Assembly (NCBI RefSeq): GCF_006861775.1
Contig: NZ_VDGG01000010.1
Location: forward strand, 33,923 to 97,922
Reading direction: 5' to 3'
Source: Psychrobacillus soli
GTDB lineage: Bacteria; Bacillota; Bacilli; Bacillales_A; Planococcaceae
Length of the DNA stretch: 64,000 nucleotides
Shown here: in pieces, positions 18,971-27,161 of the stretch
Position numbering within the stretch: position 1 is the first letter of the stretch
Layout of the letters: every line of letters begins with the position of its first letter
Notes under the pieces: generated by a model
What the model saw: the letters and a program-made list of their open reading frames with translations, nothing else
What the model was told of the DNA's origin: nothing
The model's database searches: none
Program-made: the position numbers and the translations under genes

Positions 18971-19759
18971 ATGCTCCATGTAAATAATATTGAAGCGGTC
19001 TATTCGAAAATTATTTTAGCGTTGAAAGGGATGTCACTTCACGTACCGGAGGGAAAGATCGTTGCACTTTTAGGTAGCAATGGAGCGGGAAAATCGACAA
19101 CCTTAAAATCCATTTCTGGACTGATTACTGGCGATGGGGGACAAATCACGGATGGTACAATTGAGTTTCAAGGAAAAAATATAAATAATATTACGCCAGA
19201 TGTAATTGTAAAAAATGGCATATTCCTTTGCATGGAAGGTAGGCATGTATTTAGAGACTTAACAGTAGAAGAAAATTTAATGGCAGGAGCATATTCTCGT
19301 AAAGATCGCGCCAATCTGAAAGGAGATATAGAAAAGATATTCGCCTATTTTCCAAAACTAAAAGCTTTACGGTCAAGAAAAGCGGGTTTTTTGTCTGGTG
19401 GCGAGCAACAAATGCTCGCAATTGGCAGAGGTATTATGGCTAAACCAAAGCTATTATTATTGGATGAACCATCTTTGGGGATTGCACCGTTGCTTGTAAA
19501 AGAAATTTTTCAAATCATTAAGCAGATCAATGAAGAAGAAGGTACTTCCATGTTAGTAGTGGAGCAGAATGCTAATGTTGCACTATCTATAGCAGACTAT
19601 GGATATATTATGGAGAATGGTAGGGTTGTCATGCAAGGAAATGCAGACTATCTATTATCCAATGAAGAGGTGCGCGAGCATTATTTAGGGATAGGAAAAG
19701 AAGAAAAGAACTATAAAGAGAATAAAGTATATAGACGCAAACAAAGGGTGGTGTGGTAA
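18971..19759 (+). CDS. Branched-chain-type ABC importer ATPase (LivF-like)
   Basis: The second ATPase has Walker A GSNGAGKSTTLKSISG near residue 35, signature LSGGEQQMLAIGRG, Walker B LLLLDEPSLGIAP and the LivF tail VREHYLGIG, followed by about 20 extra basic residues (KNYKENKVYRRKQR). It closes the six-gene operon. I see no clear terminator right after it before the next gene at 19940. Confidence 0.92.
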   Translation: MLHVNNIEAVYSKIILALKGMSLHVPEGKIVALLGSNGAGKSTTLKSISGLITGDGGQITDGTIEFQGKNINNITPDVIVKNGIFLCMEGRHVFRDLTVEENLMAGAYSRKDRANLKGDIEKIFAYFPKLKALRSRKAGFLSGGEQQMLAIGRGIMAKPKLLLLDEPSLGIAPLLVKEIFQIIKQINEEEGTSMLVVEQNANVALSIADYGYIMENGRVVMQGNADYLLSNEEVREHYLGIGKEEKNYKENKVYRRKQRVVW

Positions 19760-19939
19760 TCTCATTTTTCAGCGATCTGGGATTGTGAGCAGACAAAGCA
19801 TGGAACCTTATCTTGTTTTGCGGTCAGCGTAATATATCTTGTCATATAAATGAAATCTCCTTCTCATGATTCTGCAATAGTATTGACATCTTTGAATGTT
19901 AAACTAAGTGTCGTTAGTGAAAAGGAGGAAATTCATTTT

Positions 19940-20707
19940 ATGAAAAAACACATTGTTGCACTAACCGCAATCGCAGCACTATCAGTAGGAGCAGCGGGAC
20001 AAGCATCCGCATCGAGCGTTCATACGGTAGAAAAAGGAGAAACACTCTGGTCTATTTCAAAAGAGGTGAATGTAACTGTACAAGACCTACAAGCATGGAA
20101 TGGACTTGACTCAACTGTTATATTTCCATCTCAAGAGTTAAAAATAGAAGAGATGTTTGAAACGCATGTCGTTGTTTTAGGGGATACACTTTTTGATATT
20201 GCCGAACAACATAATCTTTCCGTGGATGAGTTAATGGAGCGCAATCAACTTACTAGTGATTTAATCCATCCTGGAGATGAATTAGTAATTGAAGGAACTA
20301 AAAAGGTTGAACAGAAAGTAAGTGCGGCTTCTTTACCTAGCACAAGTGTATCGAATGCGACAGCTAAAACTTCGGCACCTGCTGCGGCTAAACAATCAGT
20401 TCCTGCAGCATCAACGGCAAAAGAACTGACTGTTACATCAACCGCTTATACAGCAACTTGTGAAGGATGTTCAGGTGTAACCGCGACAGGGATTGACTTA
20501 CTTGCAAATCCAGAACAAAAAGTTATATCAGTAGATCCTTCTGTTATTCCACTAGGTTCAAAAGTTTGGGTAGAAGGCTATGGTGAAGCGATTGCTGGAG
20601 ATACTGGTGGGTCGATTAAAGGAAATAAAATAGATATTTTCATTCCTTCAAAAGAAGAAGCGATCAATTGGGGTAAGAAAACCGTTAAAGTGAAAATTTT
20701 AGATTAA
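19940..20707 (+). CDS. Secreted cell-wall protein with two LysM domains and a 3D domain (YocH-like)
   Basis: A Sec signal peptide ends around AGQASA. Two LysM peptidoglycan-binding modules follow (HTVEKGETLWSISKE and HVVVLGDTLFDIAEQH), then an Ala/Ser/Thr-rich linker and a C-terminal 3D (MltA/RlpA-like) domain with the Asp motif AGDTGGSIKGNKIDIF. Proteins of this YocH/Rpf-like type act on or bind peptidoglycan outside the cell. The frame is open from 19850, but the ATG at 19940 with AAAGGAGGAA upstream and an immediate signal peptide is the real start. It is monocistronic. Confidence 0.9.
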   Translation: MKKHIVALTAIAALSVGAAGQASASSVHTVEKGETLWSISKEVNVTVQDLQAWNGLDSTVIFPSQELKIEEMFETHVVVLGDTLFDIAEQHNLSVDELMERNQLTSDLIHPGDELVIEGTKKVEQKVSAASLPSTSVSNATAKTSAPAAAKQSVPAASTAKELTVTSTAYTATCEGCSGVTATGIDLLANPEQKVISVDPSVIPLGSKVWVEGYGEAIAGDTGGSIKGNKIDIFIPSKEEAINWGKKTVKVKILD

Positions 20708-20716
20708 GAGAGTATG

Positions 20717-20746
20717 AAAAGATGGGTCTTGCCACTCATCTTTTTT
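20717..20746 (+). terminator. Terminator of the LysM-3D gene
   Basis: AAAAGATGGGT pairs with ACTCATCTTTT and runs into six T. Confidence 0.8.
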
Positions 20747-20799
20747 GTGTTTTAGGAGATAATCAATTATAGAATAATGTGTCGTGGAAAGTTCTATTA

Positions 20800-20870
20800 G
20801 ATAACCGCCTGCAGCGAAAATCGATGGAAAACACTAGCTTATCGGGATCCGATATTCACTACGAACGCAA
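20800..20870 (+). repeat. Right-end fragment of the GC-rich dispersed element
   Basis: CTGCAGCGAAAATC and the downstream ACTAGCTTATCGGGATCC resemble 63916-63960, just past the right terminal repeat of the complete element. The left part is missing. It opens the 696-base gene-free gap before citS. Confidence 0.5.
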
Positions 20871-20944
20871 CAAACCAGTCTATCAGATGCTAGCCCTGCG
20901 AGTTTGGCTGGCTTTAATACATATTATTCCTTTAATATGTCGAA

Positions 20945-21185
20945 ATATTAGCCGTTTCACTTCAAGTCCACCTGCTATATTGAGAATTGGTTGCTTTCAT
21001 CGGCATTTTGGTTGCTCTCGGACTTGATTTGATTGCTTTTCGAGTAAAACTGGATGCTTTCCATGATCAATTGGTTGCCCTAAGCCATTTACTGGATACA
21101 GGCAATGGAAAAACTGAATAAAATTTTGTTGTTTAACGAGTAGACACTGATATTTAAGCAATTTCCGTTGATTTACGCTACAATC
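20945..21185 (+). repeat. 21-bp phased repeat array (copy B) with conserved flanks
   Basis: GTTGC cores (two written ATTGC or GATGC) start at 20990, 21011, 21032, 21053 and 21074, exactly 21 bp apart, mostly within the context TTGGTTGCTTTC. The array is preceded by a CACTTCAAGTCCACCTGCTAT leader variant and followed by CTAAGCCATTTACTGGAT and, further on, a GACACTGATA-TTAAGCAATTT block. Copy C at 55975-56190 has the same order of blocks. Confidence 0.85.
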
Positions 21186-21231
21186 ACCCAATAAAGTTCT
21201 CTTCATCGTAATACCCCCATAATGAGTCACA

Positions 21232-21290
21232 GGTTTTGTCGTCTCACTCCAAGTCCACTTGCTATATAGAGAATTGGTTGCTTTCCGAGT
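21232..21290 (+). repeat. Partial copy of the phased-repeat element (leader plus one unit)
   Basis: GTCGTCTCACTCCAAGTCCA and GAGAATTGGTTGCTTTCC repeat the leader and first unit of the array just upstream, then the periodicity breaks (a CATGC core follows 25 bases later). Confidence 0.75.
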
Positions 21291-21403
21291 AGAACAGAAT
21301 TCATGCTTTTCCATTCATTGAAGAAACGAGAGACAAACTATATAATAACTGGATAGGCTAAACACTATGTATACTAATGATACTGAAGGCGTGAAGTGAG
21401 TTT

Positions 21404-23020
21404 ATGGGTGTTTCAATGAAAAAAACACGAGTGACGTTATTGACACAAATGACGTTACTTATAATAGTTGTTGTTTTAATCAGTACATTGCTAGTAAGCA
21501 TCCTTTTTTCTACGATGCTCGATGATATTGTGGAAAACAATATGGGGAAACAAGCGATGACTGTCGCAAAACTAACTGCACAAAATCCTACCATTATTGA
21601 AGCATTTGAAGACGAAGATCCATCCAAACGCATTCAACTAATTTCAGAAACGATACGTAAAACAACCGGAGCAGATTACGTAACAGTTGCTAATGATCAA
21701 GGAATACGTTATTCGCATCCTAATCCTGAAAATATCGGAAAGCCAACCGTCACGAGTAATGATGCACCCCTTCGTGAACACAAATCCATTATTTACAGAG
21801 GTAACGGGATATCAGGGCCAGCCATAAAAGCAAAAACGCCTATTTGGAACGATAAAGGGGAAGTTATAGGGGTCTCTTCTGTTGGATTTTTAGTAAATAG
21901 CATAGAACAACAAGTGCTCGATTATAGAAAGCATGTGATTCAACTAGCTATTATTCCGCTTCTAATAGGAATAGGCGGTGCAATATTAATAGCGAGAAGA
22001 TTAAAAAAACTGACGTATGGACTAGAACCAGCGGAAATATCCTTTCTATTTACAGAAAAAGAAGCAACGCTCGAATCTATTCGAGATGCAACGATTACCG
22101 TCAACATCGAAAAGAAAATTACTTCGATGAATCGTCGAGCACGTGAATTATTCCATGATCAGCAGCTCCTAGTAGGTTCGATTATTGCAGACAACCAACT
22201 AAAAAAGTATATTAATGAAGCAATTGCAACAAAAGGAAGCAATACGAGTAAAAAGCTGTTGCTTAACCAACAACTTTATGTACTAGATGCATCTCCAATA
22301 CTAATTGAGGAAGAGATTTTAGGGGTTGTTTTAACGATAAGAACTGTGTCGGAAATTGAACAATTAACCGAAGAATTCTCGAAAATAAAAACCTTCTCGG
22401 AAAACATGAGAGCCCAAAACCATGAGTTTTTGAATAAATTAAACACGATTTATGGATTGCTGATTTTGAAAGAATATGACCGAGCGATTAACATCGTCTC
22501 TTCCGAAGTGAGTGAACGACAAAATATTGTTTCTTTCCTTATGGAGTCAGTAAAAGATCCTTTAATCGCCGCTTGTTTGCTTGGTAAAATGAATCGTTCC
22601 AAGGAATTACAAGTCACTTTGAAAATTGATCCTGATAGTCGATTAGATAGCATTTTAGATAATGCAAAGTCGAATCATTTCGTCCCAATAATTGGTAATA
22701 TAATAGACAACGCAATGGAGGCGGCTAGGAAAAAGAACGAACATAAAGGTGTAGTTCAAGTTTCTTTTACCGATTTAGGTAAAGAAATCATTTTTGATAT
22801 AGAAGATAACGGACCGGGTGTACCTATAATGATGGAAAATGTTATTTTCCAAGATGGATACACAACTAAAAGTGGTGAAAATCATGGGATTGGCTTGGCA
22901 ATTGTGAAAAACTCGATTGGATTATTAAATGGACAGATTTATGTCGATAAAAGTGAATTAGGTGGTGCAAGATTTACTATTGTTATTCCACAAAATAGTT
23001 GGGCTAAAAAGGATGTGTGA
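21404..23020 (+). CDS. citS: Sensor histidine kinase, CitS/DcuS family
   Basis: Two transmembrane helices (residues about 12-35 and 172-192) flank an extracytoplasmic PAS-like sensor domain with the family's DYVTVANDQGIRYSHPNPENIGKP segment. A cytoplasmic PAS, the phospho-acceptor region (QNHEFLNKLNTIYGLL, His near 336) and an HATPase with NIIDNAMEAA and GIGLAIVKNSI follow. The kinase senses di- or tricarboxylates outside the cell. The next gene encodes its regulator, and citM lies downstream. The start may be 21404 or 21416; the GGGTG at 21406 favours neither decisively. Confidence 0.88.
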   Translation: MGVSMKKTRVTLLTQMTLLIIVVVLISTLLVSILFSTMLDDIVENNMGKQAMTVAKLTAQNPTIIEAFEDEDPSKRIQLISETIRKTTGADYVTVANDQGIRYSHPNPENIGKPTVTSNDAPLREHKSIIYRGNGISGPAIKAKTPIWNDKGEVIGVSSVGFLVNSIEQQVLDYRKHVIQLAIIPLLIGIGGAILIARRLKKLTYGLEPAEISFLFTEKEATLESIRDATITVNIEKKITSMNRRARELFHDQQLLVGSIIADNQLKKYINEAIATKGSNTSKKLLLNQQLYVLDASPILIEEEILGVVLTIRTVSEIEQLTEEFSKIKTFSENMRAQNHEFLNKLNTIYGLLILKEYDRAINIVSSEVSERQNIVSFLMESVKDPLIAACLLGKMNRSKELQVTLKIDPDSRLDSILDNAKSNHFVPIIGNIIDNAMEAARKKNEHKGVVQVSFTDLGKEIIFDIEDNGPGVPIMMENVIFQDGYTTKSGENHGIGLAIVKNSIGLLNGQIYVDKSELGGARFTIVIPQNSWAKKDV

Positions 23021-23022
23021 AT

Positions 23023-23727
23023 ATGTCGAATGATACGATAAACGTAATTATAGTGGAAGACGATGAAGATGCGGCAAATATTTATAAGCAGTTTACTAAT
23101 CAACTTGATCATTATAATGTCATTGCGACAGCAAGTTCAGGAAGTCAAACATTGCAACTGTTGAAAGTCATACAACCTCAACTCATATTGCTCGATGTTT
23201 TTTTACCTGATATGAATGGAATAGAATTGCTAAGGGAGATTCGGAAGCAGTACAGAGGTATAGATGTAATTATGATCACCGCTGCAAATGACACCGAAAC
23301 AGTTAGCGAAGCAATACGCGGTGGAGCATTCGGTTATCTCATAAAGCCCATCATCATCGATAAGTTTATTGCCGCATTAAAGCAATACGACGAAGTGAGA
23401 GAACAATTACATCTAAATCCATTAGTTAATCAGGAAAATATAGATGATTTATTCCGTTCGAACAATAAATTAAAGTCAGTATCTGGTACTAAACAAGTTA
23501 CTTATCCAAAAGGAATCGATAAACATACATTGAAATTAGTTCGAAGTAAAATTGTGCATATCAATGAAAGTTTAAGTGCAGATGAATTTAGTCAATTAGT
23601 TGGAATCAGTTATTCAACTATGCGCCGCTATTTGGAGTATTTGGTTTCATTGGAAGAAATGGATGTAGAAGTTTTATATGGCAGTGTGGGAAGACCGGAG
23701 AGAAAATATAAACGACTAATCAAATAA
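23023..23727 (+). CDS. citT: Response regulator, CitT/DcuR family
   Basis: The receiver domain has the acidic pair EDDED near residue 12, phospho-acceptor Asp in LLDVFLPDMNG and the conserved Lys in LIKPI. The C-terminal part is the YesN/CitT-type helix-turn-helix (SADEFSQLVGISYSTMRRYLEYL). The GTG at 23017 overlaps the kinase stop, but AAGGA at 23009 fits the ATG at 23023. In B. subtilis CitT activates citM when citrate is present. Confidence 0.88.
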   Translation: MSNDTINVIIVEDDEDAANIYKQFTNQLDHYNVIATASSGSQTLQLLKVIQPQLILLDVFLPDMNGIELLREIRKQYRGIDVIMITAANDTETVSEAIRGGAFGYLIKPIIIDKFIAALKQYDEVREQLHLNPLVNQENIDDLFRSNNKLKSVSGTKQVTYPKGIDKHTLKLVRSKIVHINESLSADEFSQLVGISYSTMRRYLEYLVSLEEMDVEVLYGSVGRPERKYKRLIK

Positions 23728-23728
23728 A

Positions 23729-23773
23729 CCTCTGTTAATGAACCTTTTGATACGTTTCTTAACAGGGGTTTTT
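23729..23773 (+). terminator. Terminator of citST, overlapping an 18-bp palindrome
   Basis: CCTCTGTTAA pairs with TTAACAGGGG and ends in TTTTT. The T run is the first half of the perfect palindrome GTTTTTCACGTGAAAAAC (23768-23785). Confidence 0.75.
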
Positions 23774-23997
23774 CACGTGAAAAACCAGAACTTAAAGGCA
23801 CTTGTCGTACATCTCGGTTCTCAAAACGTTAATCTATCAATTTAGAGTAGTACCAATAAAAGAGGGGATGGTGAAGAGGATGCGGAGGGAAGAACGCGAA
23901 GAGTTTTAAAGATGTATATATTATTTGCATCAAGTATAAGAATCTACTTTTTTGAACAGGCTTCGAGTATTAAATTATACTCTTAGGATGTGAAATT

Positions 23998-24111
23998 ATG
24001 ATTGTTAAATGTCCATCATGTGGGAAAAAAATTAAAATAAAAAACAAAAAATCAGCAAGATGCAGTTGTGGGGCACATGTAAAAATAATACGTGAAAAAA
24101 TAGGTGGATGA
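23998..24111 (+). CDS. Zinc-ribbon microprotein (37 residues)
   Basis: This short frame has an ATG 7 bases after AGGATG and encodes two Cys pairs, CPSC at residues 5-8 and CSC at 22-24, on a lysine-rich background (KKIKIKNKKSAR). The pattern is a compact zinc ribbon like those at the N-termini of many nucleic-acid-binding proteins. It is followed by a 9-bp hairpin (24111-24132) and then the Fic gene. I do not know this protein. It could be a true regulator or partner of Fic, or the remnant of a longer gene. Confidence is limited by its size. Confidence 0.5.
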   Translation: MIVKCPSCGKKIKIKNKKSARCSCGAHVKIIREKIGG

Positions 24112-24132
24112 CATAGAAAACTATTTCTATGT
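24111..24132. other. Perfect short hairpin between the zinc-ribbon ORF and fic
   Basis: ACATAGAAA and TTTCTATGT are separated by four bases. No T run follows on the plus strand, so it is not a normal terminator. Confidence 0.55.
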
Positions 24133-24228
24133 ATAAAAAAATGGTGGTTTTGATGTTTAGAGATGGACTTGATGTGGTTAGTGTGTAACAATAACATATA
24201 TATTTATATATAAAGGGAAGTGATATAT

Positions 24229-25452
24229 ATGAAACATTTACATAAAAACTACCATGAAATGGATAGCAAAGATTTCAACTCATGTTATCAAAACAGAATT
24301 TCCTATGAATCTGCTTGCAAGCTTGATATTCAGATAAAACCAATGGATCAACCAAACTCATATCCACTTTACTATATACCTACTAATAATATAATAAATA
24401 AAATTAGTGAGGCATATAAAGCCTCCAAAAAACTAGAATTTATTTTTATGAATCTACCGGACGTTGCAAAGAATCAATTTGTAATGGAATGTTTAGTTGA
24501 GGAACTTTATAATACAAATGAGTTAGAAGGGGTTAAAAGCAGTAGGGAAGAGATAGCACGAAGTGCAAAAGAAATTAAATTAAACAGGAAAAGTAAGAAG
24601 AGATTTAATAGCATGATTAAATTGTATCTAAATTTATATTCTGGGGAAATTGGGATTCCACAAAAACCAGAGGATTTTAGATATATCTATGATGAAATAA
24701 CTAAAGGTGAAATTGATGAATCGGAGCTTCCAGATGGTGAGATTTTCAGAAAAGAGCAAACGTTTGTTTTGAAAAAATCTGGAACTGGTAAAGTCATCCA
24801 TCATGGTATAGTACCAGAAGAAAAATTAATTAAAAGTGTTGAATCTCTATTAACTTTTCTTAATGAAGAACAAGGAGTTCCTGATTTAATTAAAGTGGCA
24901 ATAGGTCATTATTATTTTGGATATATTCATCCTTTTTATGATGGAAATGGAAGAACCTCAAGATTTATAAGCAGTGTGTATTTAACACATGTTTTAGGAA
25001 AAGTATCTGCATTTTCTCTTTCAAGAGGGAGTAATAAGTATAGAAATAAATATTTAAATGCTTTTGAGATAACTAATAGTTTAAAAGGTAGAGGAGAATT
25101 AAATTACTTTATTGATATATTCTTAGATATAATTGTTAAAACTTTAATAGAAATGACTTCAGAGCTAAAAGAGAAGGTTGAATTGTTAAACTTAGCATAT
25201 GAAAAAATAGATAATGAGTCCATGCTAAATGATGTATCTCATTCTTATAAGGAAATATTATTTGTACTGGCCCAGAATTATTTCTTTGATCAAGCTAAAG
25301 GTATGACAGTTAAAGAAATATCAGAAGAATTCAATTGGTCGACTGCAACTGCAAGGAAGAAAATCAAAGAATTAATGGAAATATCACTAATAGAACAATT
25401 TGGAGAAAGACCCGCTATATATACAGTCAAAGAAGGCTACTTTGATAATTAA
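24229..25452 (+). CDS. Fic-domain AMP/UMP transferase with winged-helix C-terminus
   Basis: The catalytic Fic motif HPFYDGNGR spans residues 234-242, intact including the His base and the anion-binding Gly-Asn-Gly-Arg. An N-terminal inhibitory-helix motif of class II type, TNELEG, is at 96-101 and should keep the enzyme self-restrained. The C-terminal 60 residues form a winged helix (MTVKEISEEFNWSTATARKK), common in Fic proteins that act in defence or autoregulation. The ATG at 24229 fits AAAGGGA. The gene is more AT-rich than citST and citM, between which it is inserted, which suggests transfer. Confidence 0.88.
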   Translation: MKHLHKNYHEMDSKDFNSCYQNRISYESACKLDIQIKPMDQPNSYPLYYIPTNNIINKISEAYKASKKLEFIFMNLPDVAKNQFVMECLVEELYNTNELEGVKSSREEIARSAKEIKLNRKSKKRFNSMIKLYLNLYSGEIGIPQKPEDFRYIYDEITKGEIDESELPDGEIFRKEQTFVLKKSGTGKVIHHGIVPEEKLIKSVESLLTFLNEEQGVPDLIKVAIGHYYFGYIHPFYDGNGRTSRFISSVYLTHVLGKVSAFSLSRGSNKYRNKYLNAFEITNSLKGRGELNYFIDIFLDIIVKTLIEMTSELKEKVELLNLAYEKIDNESMLNDVSHSYKEILFVLAQNYFFDQAKGMTVKEISEEFNWSTATARKKIKELMEISLIEQFGERPAIYTVKEGYFDN

Positions 25453-25474
25453 CTAGTCTATCCCAGCCAACTGG

Positions 25475-25526
25475 AGGACGACATTTGAATACAGCAAACG
25501 CTGTGTCACTTGTTGTCCTTTTTTTA
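25475..25526 (+). terminator. Terminator after fic
   Basis: AGGACGACA pairs with TGTTGTCCT, with an inner ACAGC-AAAC-GCTGT stem, followed by seven T. Confidence 0.8.
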
Positions 25527-25712
25527 TTAGATAGGAATGAGAACGATTCGCGCAGAACTTATGGAAAAAAGTTACAAGAGATAAATGAAAGAATGTAAAA
25601 TAGTCGTGAAAAATATGAATTTAATAATAACAATAAAAAAAATACCCATTATTATCTTTTTGTATTTAAAATATTTTAAAGCTGATAAGATTATAAAAAT
25701 TAGAAAAAGGTG

Positions 25713-25727
25713 AAGAAAGCGCTATCA
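25713..25727 (+). promoter_or_regulatory. Candidate CcpA cre site upstream of citM
   Basis: AAGAAAGCGCTATCA fits the cre pattern WTGNAANCGNWNNCW with one mismatch. A weaker second site, ATGAAAGCGAGCACG, is at 25754-25768. B. subtilis citM is under CcpA repression. The rest of the 341-base gap after fic shows nothing further. Confidence 0.55.
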
Positions 25728-25793
25728 TTTAGTTGAGACGACGGGGATGTTAAATGAAAGCGAGCACGTTTTCGAAGTAATGGGGGTTAGTAT

Positions 25794-27116
25794 ATGTTAT
25801 CACTTTTAGGTTTTTCAATGGTTGCAGTATTTATGTATTTAATCATGTCGAAGCGACTTTCAGCTTTAGTGGCTATTATGATAGTACCAATTATATTTGG
25901 AATTATAGGTGGATTCCTAACAGATTTAGGACCAATGATGGCAGCTGGTGTAGAAAAAGTGTCCATGACAGCTATAATGATTTTATTTGCTATTTTATAT
26001 TTTGGAATAATGATCGATACGGGTCTATTTGATCCTTTAATCGCTAAAATATTGCAGTTAGTAAAAGGGGATCCCCTAAAGATTGTTATTGGGACTGCAG
26101 TACTTTCTATGATGGTAGCGTTAGATGGAGATGGGACAACTACTTACATCATCACGGTATCTTCATTGTTGCCACTGTATAAACGACTAGGTATGAATCG
26201 TTTAGTGTTAGCGACAGTAGCTATGTTATCTATGGGCGTTATGAATATGACGCCATGGGGTGGAGCATCCGCGATGGCGATGGCTTCATTAGGGTTAGAG
26301 TCTTCTGAATTGTTTATCCCAATGATTCCAGTAATGGGAATCGGGCTTGTTTGGGTCCTTGTAGCAGCGTTCATGTTAGGGAAAATGGAACGAAAAAGAG
26401 TGGGTGTTATTGAGCTTGAACCAATTCAGAAATCTGGAGCAAATCAGTTTGGTGCAAATCCTGAGCTAGCTGCAACAGCAGAAGTTGCGGATTATAAACG
26501 TCCGAAACTAGTATGGTTCAACCTTGGTTTAACGATTCTATTGATGGTTTGTCTAATTTTGGACTTCATGTCATTAGCTATCTTGTTTATGATTGCATTC
26601 GGAATTGCGTTGCTAGTAAACTATCCAGAGTTGAAATTGCAACAAGAACGTATTGCAGTTCATTCGAAAAACGCATTAGCGGTTGTATCTATTGTTATTG
26701 CAGCTGGTATTTTCACTGGTATTATGAGTGGTACCGAAATGATTGATGCAATGGCAAATACTTTAGTTGCGATTATTCCTGATGCGATGGGACCTTACCT
26801 AGCAGTAGTTGTTGCTTTTCTAAGTGCTCCATTTACTTTCTTCATGTCGAATAATGCATTCTACTTTGGTGTATTACCAATTATTTCGCAAGCTGCCGAA
26901 GCGTATGGAGTGAGTGCAGTAGAAATAGGACGTGCATCGTTACTTGGTCAACCAGTTCACGTACTAAGTCCTTTAGTGGCAGCCGCGCATTTATTGATTG
27001 GCTTAGTTGAAACGGAGTTTGGTGACTTACAACGATTTGCATTGAAATGGGCTTTTGGAACGGTTGTTGTTATGACGATCGCTGCATTAGTAATAGGTGT
27101 TATTACAATTGGATAA
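25794..27116 (+). CDS. citM: CitMHS-family citrate:metal symporter
   Basis: The 440-residue carrier has about 12 hydrophobic segments and CitMHS hallmarks: LDGDGTTTYIITVSSLLPLYK near residue 105, NMTPWGGASAMAMASL near 140 and FFMSNNAFYFGVLPI near 350. Members take up citrate complexed with magnesium or calcium. It is normally switched on by CitST, which lie 2 kb upstream here, separated by the Fic gene. The ATG at 25794 follows a GGGGG site. Confidence 0.92.
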   Translation: MLSLLGFSMVAVFMYLIMSKRLSALVAIMIVPIIFGIIGGFLTDLGPMMAAGVEKVSMTAIMILFAILYFGIMIDTGLFDPLIAKILQLVKGDPLKIVIGTAVLSMMVALDGDGTTTYIITVSSLLPLYKRLGMNRLVLATVAMLSMGVMNMTPWGGASAMAMASLGLESSELFIPMIPVMGIGLVWVLVAAFMLGKMERKRVGVIELEPIQKSGANQFGANPELAATAEVADYKRPKLVWFNLGLTILLMVCLILDFMSLAILFMIAFGIALLVNYPELKLQQERIAVHSKNALAVVSIVIAAGIFTGIMSGTEMIDAMANTLVAIIPDAMGPYLAVVVAFLSAPFTFFMSNNAFYFGVLPIISQAAEAYGVSAVEIGRASLLGQPVHVLSPLVAAAHLLIGLVETEFGDLQRFALKWAFGTVVVMTIAALVIGVITIG

Positions 27117-27121
27117 TATAG

Positions 27122-27161
27122 AAAATGACGATGAATCCAAAAGATTCGTCGTCATTTTTTT
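27122..27161. terminator. Terminator of citM (convergent with yyaC)
   Basis: AATGACGATGAATC and GATTCGTCGTCATT form a long stem ending in seven T, preceded by four A. Confidence 0.88.

Noticed and set aside
19897..19914. Possible WalR box (TGTTAA and TGTCGT) upstream of the LysM-3D gene
   Set aside because: The two halves are 6 bases apart instead of 5 and the second half lacks the conserved A.
23870..23912. 13-codon frame after AGAGGGG near 23870
   Set aside because: Too short and of low complexity (Lys, Arg, Glu); no support beyond a chance ribosome site.
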